From contig NZ_JABSNM010000007.1 in the NCBI RefSeq assembly GCF_013294065.1, positions 1 to 64,000 on the forward strand: a DNA stretch of 64,000 nucleotides, read 5' to 3'. A program made the position numbers and the translations under genes. The DNA is from Sphaerotilus uruguayifluvii (GTDB lineage: Bacteria > Pseudomonadota > Gammaproteobacteria > Burkholderiales > Burkholderiaceae_C). The notes beneath the pieces were generated by a model, which searched no databases, was not told the DNA's origin, and saw only the letters and a list, made by a program, of their open reading frames with translations. Below are positions 57,317 through 64,000 of the stretch, piece after piece. The first letter of the stretch is position 1, and every line of letters starts with the position of its first letter.

Positions 57317-57958
57317 TCAGGCCTCGGCGCCCAGCGCGGCGGCCAGGCGGTCCAGGCGCGCGCGCAGCTCGGCCACCTCGGCGCGCAGCACCGCGACCTC
57401 CTCGGCCAGGCCGGCGTCCGCCGCGGCCATCATGCCCGGCTCGGCGCCGGCCGCCTCGATCTGCACCTCGCCGCACAGCAGGTGCACCCAGCGCGACTCG
57501 CGCGCACCCGGCGCGCGCGGCAGCTTGCGCACCATCGGCTCGGCCTTGCCGGCCAGCTCGTCGAGGAAGCCCTCGACCGAGGACACGTCGGCGAAGCGGT
57601 GCAGCCGCTCGCTGTGCAGGCGCAGCTCGGCCGCGGTCTGCGGGCCGCGCAGCATCAGCGTGGCCAGCAGCGCCACCGCCGCGCCCGGCACGCCCAGCGC
57701 ACGGCCGAGGTTGTGCTCGAACTTGACGGTGCGCGTGCCGCTGATCTCGACGACCAGGCTCAGCGCCTTGAGCTCCTCGATCGCGGCCAGGGCCTGCGGC
57801 TCGGTCACGCTCATGACCGGATCGCGGGCGGTCTTCTGGCTGCAGCCCGCGCACAGCGCGTTGAGCGACAGCGGATAGGTGTCGGGCACGGTCGATTCCT
57901 TCTCGACCAGCACCGCGACGATGCGGGCTTCCAGCGCGGTCAGCGTGCGTCGGATCAT
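57317..57958 (-). CDS. yceH: YceH family protein (UPF0502/DUF480)
   Basis: 213 residues. The double winged-helix family begins LTALEARIVAVLVEKESTVPDTYPLSLNAL, and NQKTARDP appears here as CSQKTARDPVMSVTE. Its C-terminal tail (EEVAVLRAEVAELRARLDRL) is a short coiled coil. It is probably DNA-associated; its function is not established. It lies in a run yceH-rmuC behind an SDR gene, all on the - strand. Confidence 0.92.
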   Translation of the reverse strand: MIRRTLTALEARIVAVLVEKESTVPDTYPLSLNALCAGCSQKTARDPVMSVTEPQALAAIEELKALSLVVEISGTRTVKFEHNLGRALGVPGAAVALLATLMLRGPQTAAELRLHSERLHRFADVSSVEGFLDELAGKAEPMVRKLPRAPGARESRWVHLLCGEVQIEAAGAEPGMMAAADAGLAEEVAVLRAEVAELRARLDRLAAALGAEA

Positions 57959-57974
57959 CGGGTCGCCTCCGGGC

Positions 57975-58757
57975 TCACAGGCCGAAGCCGTCGTCGGCCT
58001 GGATCACCGCGCCGTTGACGAAGTGGCTCTCGTTGGCACACAGCATCAGCAGCGCCAGGTCCAGGTCCTCGGGCTTGCCCAGGCGCTTGCGCGGCAGCAT
58101 GTTCACCAGCTTGTGGCCGGCCTCGGTGTCCCAGTGGTGGTGGTTGATCTCGGTGTCGATGTAGCCCGGGCAGATCGCGTTGACGTTGATGCCGAACTTG
58201 CCCCACTCCAGCGCCATCGCGCGCGTCATGTGGATGACCGCGGCCTTGCTCATCGCATAGGGCCCGATCTGGCTGAGCACGCGCAGGCCGGCCATCGACG
58301 CGATGTTGACGATGCGCCCGCCGGTGTAGGTGCCGGGCGCGGCGCCGCGCGCACGCGCCACCATGCGCCGGCCGACCTCCTGCGCGACGAAGAAGGCGCC
58401 GCGCACGTTGGTGTCGAAGATGAAGTCGAAGTCGTCGGGCGTGACGTCGAGGATCTTCTTCGTCGCGCTGACGCCGGAGTTGTTGATCAGGATGTCGAGC
58501 ACCCCGACCTCGGTCTCCGCGTGCGCCACCGCCGACTTGATGCTGTCGAGATCGGTGACGTCGAGCTCGACGACGTGCGCGTCGCCGCCGCGGCCCTCGA
58601 TCTCGGCACGCAGCTCCTTGAGCCGGTCGGAGCGCCGTCCGCCCAGCACCACTGCGGCGCCGGCCTGCGACAGCACGCGGGCGAACTGGGCGCCCAGGCC
58701 GCTGGATGCGCCGGTGATCAGCGCGACGCGGCCCGACAGGTCGATCGAATAGCTCAT
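57975..58757 (-). CDS. Short-chain dehydrogenase/reductase
   Basis: 260 residues from the ATG at 58757; the open frame extends 33 codons further without a start context. Complete classical SDR: TGASSGLGAQFARVL, ILINNSGVSATK, the catalytic serine in IVNIASMAG, Y-x-x-x-K in IGPYAMSKAAVIHM, and CPGYIDTEINHHHWDTEAG. The last motif is typical of SDRs beside acyl-CoA metabolism genes in beta- and gammaproteobacteria. The substrate is unknown. It ends 16 bases before yceH. Confidence 0.92.
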   Translation of the reverse strand: MSYSIDLSGRVALITGASSGLGAQFARVLSQAGAAVVLGGRRSDRLKELRAEIEGRGGDAHVVELDVTDLDSIKSAVAHAETEVGVLDILINNSGVSATKKILDVTPDDFDFIFDTNVRGAFFVAQEVGRRMVARARGAAPGTYTGGRIVNIASMAGLRVLSQIGPYAMSKAAVIHMTRAMALEWGKFGINVNAICPGYIDTEINHHHWDTEAGHKLVNMLPRKRLGKPEDLDLALLMLCANESHFVNGAVIQADDGFGL

Positions 58758-58904
58758 GACATGCTCCTGTTCAGGTGGGAATCCGCCGAAGGCGCCGGCC
58801 GCTCTGCCGGAACTTGCGCTTCGGGTGTTTTCCTGACGATAGCATGTCGCCCGCATCGCTCCGGGCGGTGCAAGGGGCGCAGGACCGCGCTGTTCGTCGC
58901 CCGC

Positions 58905-59402
58905 TCAGCGCGTGCCCAGGCCGTGACGGCCGAGCATGTCGTCGCGCAGACCGCGTCCGCCACCGGCGCGCAGGTCGCGGCGCGCGATGTCATGGCGCAG
59001 GCCCTCGACCAGGCGCTGCGCCTCCTGGCGGTCGCCGAACAGGATCTCCATCTCGCGCCGGGCGAAGTCGCCGACCGCCACCGGCAGCGCAGCCGCCGCC
59101 TCGCCGCGTCCGGCCAGCGGCTCGAACAGGTCGGCATGACGGTCGTAGACCCCCGGATGCACATGCCGGATGCGCTCCATCAGCCGGGCGGCGAAGTCGC
59201 GCATCAGCTGGCGCGGCGACTCGCCGGTGCGCAGCGCCAGCGCGTCGATCAGCACCTCGATCTGCTCCTGCGGATAGCCGTCGAGCACCGCGTCGCCGCG
59301 CCGCGCCGGCACGTCGGTGCCGAACATCAGCGCATCGGCCATGCTGATGCCGTGCCGCGTCTCGACCATCCTGACCAGTTCGGAAACCAGCAGTCCCAGC
59401 AT
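58905..59402 (-). CDS. H-NOX (haem NO-binding)-like protein
   Basis: 165 residues. The N-terminus MLGLLVSELVRMVETRHGISMADALM, with DGYPQEQIEVLIDALALRTGESPRQLMRDFAARLMERI, follows the helical pattern of H-NOX domains (MKG.V...LE..V...G...W.., then Y....L..LV..LS..TG....ELL..FG..L). The Y-x-S-x-R haem-propionate motif and a sure proximal histidine were not found, and the C-terminal half is shorter than usual. It may be a divergent or haem-less member. It stands alone, without a kinase or cyclase partner. Confidence 0.5.
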   Translation of the reverse strand: MLGLLVSELVRMVETRHGISMADALMFGTDVPARRGDAVLDGYPQEQIEVLIDALALRTGESPRQLMRDFAARLMERIRHVHPGVYDRHADLFEPLAGRGEAAAALPVAVGDFARREMEILFGDRQEAQRLVEGLRHDIARRDLRAGGGRGLRDDMLGRHGLGTR

Positions 59403-59730
59403 GACACATTACCCCCGTGCGGCCGCCGCGGCCTGGATTTGAAGCGGATGAACAGGAACGCGACAGGAACGGAATCGACCCGCCTGCGGGTTTCCACTGA
59501 TCACCCCGATCCGGCAAGGATAGAAAGGCGGCCCGCCCGCGATTGCCCGGAAAAGGAGGCCGCGGCCACGGCATCTTCCCGGGTCGGTCAGGCTGTGGCG
59601 CCACTGCATCGGAGCAAATCGAACGATCGTTCTTTTTTGAATCACGGAACGTTAGAATCAGCGCCGTTTCTGCGCCGAATTTTCCCGTCTTTTCCGTTTC
59701 CCGATCCTCAAGACCACAGGACCCGCCCTC
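59403..59730. other. Intergenic region between the H-NOX-like gene and etfD
   Basis: 328 bases without a supported gene. The last 120 bases are AT-richer and hold a perfect palindrome (59621-59632) and a possible -10 box TAGAAT (59653-59658) for etfD. The rest shows nothing recognisable. Confidence 0.55.
59621..59632. promoter_or_regulatory. Operator-like palindrome upstream of etfD
   Basis: GAACGATCGTTC is a perfect 12-base palindrome, 98 bases before etfD and overlapping the region where the -35 box should be (a TAGAAT -10 candidate lies at 59653-59658). TetR-type regulators of fatty acid and acyl-CoA catabolism (for example FadP in betaproteobacteria) bind sites of this general type; the assignment to a specific regulator is an inference. 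Confidence 0.55.
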
Positions 59731-61416
59731 ATGACCCCCCAGGAGATCCTTGCCCAGTACGGCCCGCGCGACGCGATGGAATATGACGTCGTCATCGTCG
59801 GTGCCGGCCCGGCCGGACTGGCTGCCGCCATCCGTCTCAAGCAGCTCGCCAGCGCGAAGGGGCAGGAACTCTCGGTGGTGGTCATCGAGAAGGGCTCGGA
59901 GCCGGGCGCGCACATCCTGTCGGGCGCGGTCATGGACCCGATCGCGATGAACGAGCTGTTTCCGGACTGGAAGGAGCGCGGCGCGCCGCTGAACCAGCCG
60001 GTCACCGCCGACGAGGTGCTGTTCCTGAACGAGACGGGAGCCACCAAGACGCCCGACTTCCTGGTGCCGGACTGCTTCCACAACGCCGGCAACTACGTCA
60101 TCAGCCTGGGCAGCGTGGTGCGCTGGATGGCCGAGCAGGCCGAAGGCCTGGGCGTGGAGATCTTCCCCGGCTTCTCGGCCGCCGAGGTGCTCTACAACGA
60201 CGACGGCAGCGTCAAGGGCATCGCCACCGGCAACCAGGGCGTGGGCAAGGACGGCGAGCCCAGCGACGCCTTCCAGATCGGCATGGAGCTGCACGGCAAG
60301 TACACCCTCTTCGCCGAGGGCGCGCGCGGCCACCTGGGCCGGCAGCTGATCGCCCGCTTCAAGCTCGACGAAGGCAAGGATCCGCAGAGCTACGGCATCG
60401 GCATCAAGGAGCTGTGGGAGATCGATCCGGCCAAGCACAGGCCCGGTCTGGTGGTGCACACCGCCGGCTGGCCGATGCAGCCCGACACCTACGGCGGCGG
60501 CTTCCTCTACCACCTGGAGGACAACAAGGTCACGCTGGGCTTCGTCACCGGGCTGGACTACCGCAATCCGTGGCTGAGCCCGTTCGAGGAGATGCAGCGC
60601 TGGAAGACGCATCCGTCGATCCGCCAGTACCTCGAGGGCGGCAAGCGCCTGAGCTACGGCGCGCGCGCGATCACCGCCGGCGGCCTGCTGAGCCTGCCCA
60701 GGACGGTGTTCCCGGGCGGCGCGCTGATCGGCTGCGACGCCGGCTACCTGAACGCCGCGCGCATCAAGGGCAGCCACGCCGCGATCAAGACCGGCATGCT
60801 CGCCGCCGAGGCCGCCTTCGACGCGCTGGCCGCCGGCCGCCAGGGCGACGAGCTCTCCGCCTACCCGGAAGCCTTCGAGGCGAGCTGGCTGCACAAGGAG
60901 CTCGACCGCTCGCGCAACTTCAAGCAGTGGTTCAAGAAGGGCGTGTGGGTCGGCTCGCTGATGACCGGCATCGAGCACTGGCTGCTGCCGAAGATCGGCC
61001 TGGAGTCGCCGCCGTGGACGATCCACCGCACCGAGCCGGACCACGCCCGCCTGCTGCCGGCCGCCCAGTGCGAGAAGATCGAGTACCCGAAGCCGGACGG
61101 CGTCATCACCTTCGACCGCCTCAGCTCGGTGTTCGTCTCCAACACCAACCACGAGGAACACCAGCCCGCGCACCTGACGCTGAAGGACGCGCGCGTGCCG
61201 GTCGAGACCAACCTGGCGGTCTACGCCGGGCCGGAGACCCGCTACTGCCCGGCCGGCGTGTACGAGTTCGTCAAGACCGACAACGGCCACGACAAGCTCG
61301 TCATCAACGCGCAGAACTGCGTGCACTGCAAGACCTGCGACATCAAGGACCCGACGCAGAACATCGTCTGGGTCACGCCGGAAGGCGGCGGCGGCCCGAA
61401 CTACGCCGGCATGTGA
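59731..61416 (+). CDS. etfD: Electron transfer flavoprotein-ubiquinone oxidoreductase
   Basis: 561 residues, full length. FAD-binding MEYDVVIVGAGPAGLAAAIRL, the ETF-QO phrase EPGAHILSGAVMDPIAMNELFPDW, the ubiquinone-side segment GCDAGYLNAARIKGSHAAIKTG, and the [4Fe-4S] cluster ligands in NCVHCKTCDIKDPTQNI. It passes electrons from acyl-CoA and dimethylglycine-type dehydrogenases through ETF to quinone at the inner membrane. Its 3' end overlaps the convergent EAL gene by 16 bases. Confidence 0.97.
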   Translation: MTPQEILAQYGPRDAMEYDVVIVGAGPAGLAAAIRLKQLASAKGQELSVVVIEKGSEPGAHILSGAVMDPIAMNELFPDWKERGAPLNQPVTADEVLFLNETGATKTPDFLVPDCFHNAGNYVISLGSVVRWMAEQAEGLGVEIFPGFSAAEVLYNDDGSVKGIATGNQGVGKDGEPSDAFQIGMELHGKYTLFAEGARGHLGRQLIARFKLDEGKDPQSYGIGIKELWEIDPAKHRPGLVVHTAGWPMQPDTYGGGFLYHLEDNKVTLGFVTGLDYRNPWLSPFEEMQRWKTHPSIRQYLEGGKRLSYGARAITAGGLLSLPRTVFPGGALIGCDAGYLNAARIKGSHAAIKTGMLAAEAAFDALAAGRQGDELSAYPEAFEASWLHKELDRSRNFKQWFKKGVWVGSLMTGIEHWLLPKIGLESPPWTIHRTEPDHARLLPAAQCEKIEYPKPDGVITFDRLSSVFVSNTNHEEHQPAHLTLKDARVPVETNLAVYAGPETRYCPAGVYEFVKTDNGHDKLVINAQNCVHCKTCDIKDPTQNIVWVTPEGGGGPNYAGM

Positions 61417-62114
61417 GGCAGGCGGGGCGCGGGCAGCACCTCGAAGCCGGGCCGGCCGAACAGGTAGCCCTGGAACAGCTCCACGCCCTCGCCGGCCAGC
61501 CAGCGGTATTCCTCGGGCGTCTCGACGCCCTCGGCGACCGCCTCGATGCCCAGGTCGAGACAGGCGCCGAGCACCGCGCGCACGATCGCCTGGCGCGGCC
61601 CGCTGCGCTCGATGCCGCGCAGCAGCGCCATGTCGAGCTTGAGCAGGTCGGGCTGGAACTCCGCCAGCAGGTTCAGCCCGCAGTGGCCGGCGCCGAAGTC
61701 GTCGATCGCCAGCTGCAGGCCCAGCGCCCGCACCCGGCGCATGCGCTGCGCGAAGCCGGCCAGATCGCCGATCGCCTCGCTTTCGGTCACCTCCAGCACC
61801 AGCCGCTCCAGCGGCAGGCCGTGGCGCTGCGCGGCGAGAAACATCGCCTCGAGCACGCCGTCGTCCTCGCCCAGGCTGCGCGGCAGGAAATTGAGGTTGA
61901 GCCGCCCCTGCAGCCCGAGCCGCACCGCCAGGTCGATCGCGCGGCCGCGGCCGGTCGCGTCGAGCCGGTGCAGCGCCTGCTCGTCCAGCCCGGACAGCAC
62001 CTGCCCGGCCGGCTCGCCCGCCGGACCGCGGATCAGCGCCTCATGCGACCAGACGCGGCCGCTCGGCGCATGCACGATCGGCTGGAACGCGAAGGAGAAG
62101 GCCGAGCGGTCCAT
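61401..62114 (-). CDS. EAL-domain cyclic-di-GMP phosphodiesterase
   Basis: 237 residues from the ATG at 62114, an EAL domain alone. Signature residues are present: FQPIVHAPSGRVWSHEALIRG, LNFLPRSL, LVLEVTESEAI, LAIDDFGAGHCGLNLL, LLKLDMALLRGI and AEGVETPEEY. It should hydrolyse cyclic-di-GMP. It begins 11 bases after a BLUF protein gene, so the pair looks like a light-regulated phosphodiesterase split over two chains (compare the fused BLUF-EAL protein BlrP1). Confidence 0.93.
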   Translation of the reverse strand: MDRSAFSFAFQPIVHAPSGRVWSHEALIRGPAGEPAGQVLSGLDEQALHRLDATGRGRAIDLAVRLGLQGRLNLNFLPRSLGEDDGVLEAMFLAAQRHGLPLERLVLEVTESEAIGDLAGFAQRMRRVRALGLQLAIDDFGAGHCGLNLLAEFQPDLLKLDMALLRGIERSGPRQAIVRAVLGACLDLGIEAVAEGVETPEEYRWLAGEGVELFQGYLFGRPGFEVLPAPRLPHMPA

Positions 62115-62125
62115 GGTCGTCGACC

Positions 62126-62578
62126 TCAGGCGGCGCCGTCGCGCCGTCGCCAGCGGCCGGCGCCGAAGGCCTGCAGCAGCTTGCGCGCGCGGCCGCTGTC
62201 GATCGCGCTCAGCGCGGTGCCGCCGCGGAAGAAGTCGTTGGCGCCCTCGACGCTGCGCAGCAGCTCGTCGTCGACCTGCACGAAGCCCATCGACCACTGG
62301 GCGAAGCTGCGCCGCGCGACCGGCTCATGGATGATGCGCACGATCTCCGCATGGCGGGCATCGGCGGCGATGCGCGCGTACAGCGCGTCGACCGTCGCCG
62401 CCGGGCCCTCCAGCACCTGGAAGAAGCTGCCCCGGTCATGCAGCAGCATGCCGGTCACGCCCAGCGCGGCGTTGTTGCGCCGCGCCACCGCCAGCAGATC
62501 GACCAGCTGGTCGAACGAGAAGGGCCGGGTGGCCGAGCTGGCGTAGATGCAGTGGACGAGATCGGACTCGGTCGCCAT
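62126..62578 (-). CDS. BLUF-domain blue-light receptor
   Basis: 150 residues. BLUF flavin domain: LVHCIYASSATRPFSFDQL with the photoactive tyrosine, ARRNNAALGVTGMLLHDRG, the glutamine of FFQVLEGPAATVDALYARI, and the W/M segment FAQWSMGF. It ends with about 45 extra residues (a capping helix and a basic tail RWRRRDG). It binds FAD and senses blue light. It is followed 11 bases later by an EAL gene, its probable output. Confidence 0.94.
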   Translation of the reverse strand: MATESDLVHCIYASSATRPFSFDQLVDLLAVARRNNAALGVTGMLLHDRGSFFQVLEGPAATVDALYARIAADARHAEIVRIIHEPVARRSFAQWSMGFVQVDDELLRSVEGANDFFRGGTALSAIDSGRARKLLQAFGAGRWRRRDGAA

Positions 62579-62663
62579 CGTGGACTCCTGGGGACGGGAC
62601 GGCCGGTTCTTTCGGCCGTCCGTGCCCGGGACTTGATCCGTACCGCTGCGCAGGGGCGCCGTC

Positions 62664-63479
62664 TCAGTCCGGGCGGGCCCAGGCCGGCGGGCGCTTGTCG
62701 ATGAAGGCCTGCACGCCCTCGAGCGCGCTGTCGTCCATCATGTTGCAGGCCATGGTCTGCACCGCGCTCTGGTAGGCGGCCTCCTGGCCCATCTCGAGCT
62801 GGCGGTAGAACAGCGCCTTGCCCATCGCGATGGCGGCGCGCGGCTTGGCCAGGATGCTGTCGACCAGCCGGGCGACCTCGGCGTCGAGCGCCTCGGCCGG
62901 CACGACGCGGTTGACCAGGCCGCGCTGGCGCGCCTCCTCGGCGGAGATGAACTCGCCGGTGACCAGCATCTCGAAGGCCTGCTTGCGCGGCACGTTGCGC
63001 GACAGCGCCACGCCGGGCGTGGCGCAGAACAGGCCCAGGTTGACGCCGCTGACCGCGAAGCGCGCGCGGTCGACGGCCACCGCGAGGTCGCAGGCCGCCA
63101 CCAGCTGGCAGCCCGCGGCGGTGGCCACGCCCTGGACCTTGGCGATCACCGGCACGGCCAGGCGCTGGATCGTCGTCATGACCCGGCCGCAGCGGCCGAA
63201 CAGGTCCTGGTAGTAGGGCAGGCTCGGCTCGGCGCGCATCTCCTTCAGGTCATGCCCGGCGCAGAAGGCCCGGCCGGCCGCAGCCAGCACCACCGCACGC
63301 AGCGTCTCGTCGCCGGCCAGCGCGTCGAGCTCGGCCTGCAGCGCCGCCAGCATCGCCTCCGACAGCGCGTTGAAGGCGTCGGGGCGGTTCAGCGTCAGCG
63401 TGACGACGCCGTGCGCGTCGCGCGCGACCTGCAGGATCGGTGCGGTGACCGGTGCGGTGTCCGGGGGGGTGTTGTTCAT
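62664..63479 (-). CDS. Enoyl-CoA hydratase/isomerase family protein
   Basis: 271 residues from the ATG at 63479 (MNNTPPDTAPVTAPILQVAR); the frame extends upstream but the start is set by similarity of length. Crotonase fold: LTLNRPDAFNALSEAM, oxyanion-hole segments RAFCAGHDLKEM and QGVATAAGCQLVAACDLAVA, and the tail DDSALEGVQAFIDKRPPAW. The usual hydratase glutamates are not both evident, so it may be one of the hydratase-like proteins of unclear reaction (ECHDC3-like). It is divergent from mltB with 59 bases between. Confidence 0.9.
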   Translation of the reverse strand: MNNTPPDTAPVTAPILQVARDAHGVVTLTLNRPDAFNALSEAMLAALQAELDALAGDETLRAVVLAAAGRAFCAGHDLKEMRAEPSLPYYQDLFGRCGRVMTTIQRLAVPVIAKVQGVATAAGCQLVAACDLAVAVDRARFAVSGVNLGLFCATPGVALSRNVPRKQAFEMLVTGEFISAEEARQRGLVNRVVPAEALDAEVARLVDSILAKPRAAIAMGKALFYRQLEMGQEAAYQSAVQTMACNMMDDSALEGVQAFIDKRPPAWARPD

Positions 63480-63538
63480 CGGGGTCTCCTCGGGGTGGGT
63501 GCTCGGCGCAGCATAGCGGCAGCGGCGACAATCACGCC

Positions 63539-64000
63539 ATGTCAGCAACCCCGAATCCGCTGCGCCGCCATCTCGCGGCGCTGATCGCCGCCGCAGCCGG
63601 CACGCTCGTGCTCGGACAGGCCCCGGTCGCCGCGGCCCAGCCGGTGCCGAGCCCGCCGCCCGGCTACGAGCGCCGCGACGACGTGTCCGCCTTCGTGCGC
63701 CAGCTCGTCGAGCGCCATCCCGAGCTCGACGAGGAGGTCGTCGCGACCGCGCTGGCCGATGCCCGCTACCAGCCGCAGGTCGCGCGGCTCATCATGCCGG
63801 CGGCCAGCCCGGCGGCCAAGAACTGGAAGGTCTACCGCTCGCGCTTCCTCGACACGCTGCGCGTGCGCGAGGGCGTGGCCTTCTGGCGCGACAACGCGCG
63901 CTGGCTGCAGGCGGCCGAGGAGCGCTGGGGCGTGCCGGCGCAGGTCATCGTCGCGATCATCGGCGTCGAGACCATCTACGGCCGCCAGACCGGGGGCTTC
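63539..64000 (+). CDS. mltB: Membrane-bound lytic murein transglycosylase B (partial, runs off the window)
   Basis: The first 154 codons. A hydrophobic signal (HLAALIAAAAGTLVLGQAPVAAA) is followed by FVRQLVERHPELDEEVVATALADARYQPQV, NWKVYRSRFLDTLRVREGVAFW and the catalytic region VIVAIIGVETIYGRQTGGF, where the glutamate of GVETIYG is the MltB catalytic acid. It cleaves peptidoglycan glycan strands. No lipobox cysteine is seen, so the protein may be soluble or anchored by its signal. Confidence 0.93.
   Translation, partial: MSATPNPLRRHLAALIAAAAGTLVLGQAPVAAAQPVPSPPPGYERRDDVSAFVRQLVERHPELDEEVVATALADARYQPQVARLIMPAASPAAKNWKVYRSRFLDTLRVREGVAFWRDNARWLQAAEERWGVPAQVIVAIIGVETIYGRQTGGF

Overview
The window is about 70% G+C with GC3-rich genes on both strands. 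It reads as chromosomal DNA of a betaproteobacterium, most likely Burkholderiales of the Rubrivivax/Leptothrix/Sphaerotilus kind. That placement is inferred from gene content (assimilatory nirBD, AauRS-type acidic amino acid uptake, a light-inducible merR/photolyase/SDR cluster, rmuC, yceH, mnmC, etfD) and not from a marker gene. No rRNA, tRNA or CRISPR array was seen.

Layout. 1-6786: a DMT exporter and a MocR-type regulator, divergently transcribed, then the nitrite reductase operon nirBD behind a good sigma-54 promoter and a structured leader. The stretch lies between two inverted copies of one IS5-family element; the left copy runs off the window. 6787-9477: a low-GC patch with an IS3 remnant, a small membrane protein and an RCC1-repeat lipoprotein carrying 14 copies of a hexamer. 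9478-18059: gabD, a LOV-domain hybrid histidine kinase translationally coupled to a REC-PAS-GGDEF-EAL response regulator, and a convergent degenerate GGDEF protein. 18060-22745: a split YeeE/YedE sulfur transporter, a class V aminotransferase, an isoprenylcysteine-type methyltransferase, and an AT-rich two-gene cassette of unknown function.

22746-29434: an RND efflux operon (adaptor, pump, outer-membrane lipoprotein) with a divergent TetR repressor and an operator placed over the pump promoter. 29391-36946: an acidic amino acid ABC transporter with two tandem binding proteins and the AauS/AauR two-component system, in the order known from Pseudomonas. A sigma-54 promoter and an AauR-like inverted repeat lie upstream. 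37095-38259: a GDT1/UPF0016 manganese exporter behind a yybP-ykoY manganese riboswitch, then a DUF1508 protein.

38345-42646: a light-response cluster with a MerR regulator, an FAD oxidoreductase, a photolyase-like protein without the usual N-terminal antenna domain, and an SDR. 42771-49883: one 2370-residue calcium-binding repeat (RTX) protein. 49930-64000: housekeeping and metabolic genes (metC, rimO, polysaccharide deacetylase, GNAT, mnmC, rmuC, yceH, SDR, an H-NOX-like protein, etfD), a BLUF + EAL pair, an enoyl-CoA hydratase and the start of mltB.

Two themes recur. First, flavin or light sensing appears three times (LOV kinase, MerR/photolyase cluster, BLUF protein), and two of these modules sit beside cyclic-di-GMP enzymes. 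Second, nitrogen control by sigma-54 appears twice (nirB and the acidic amino acid operon).
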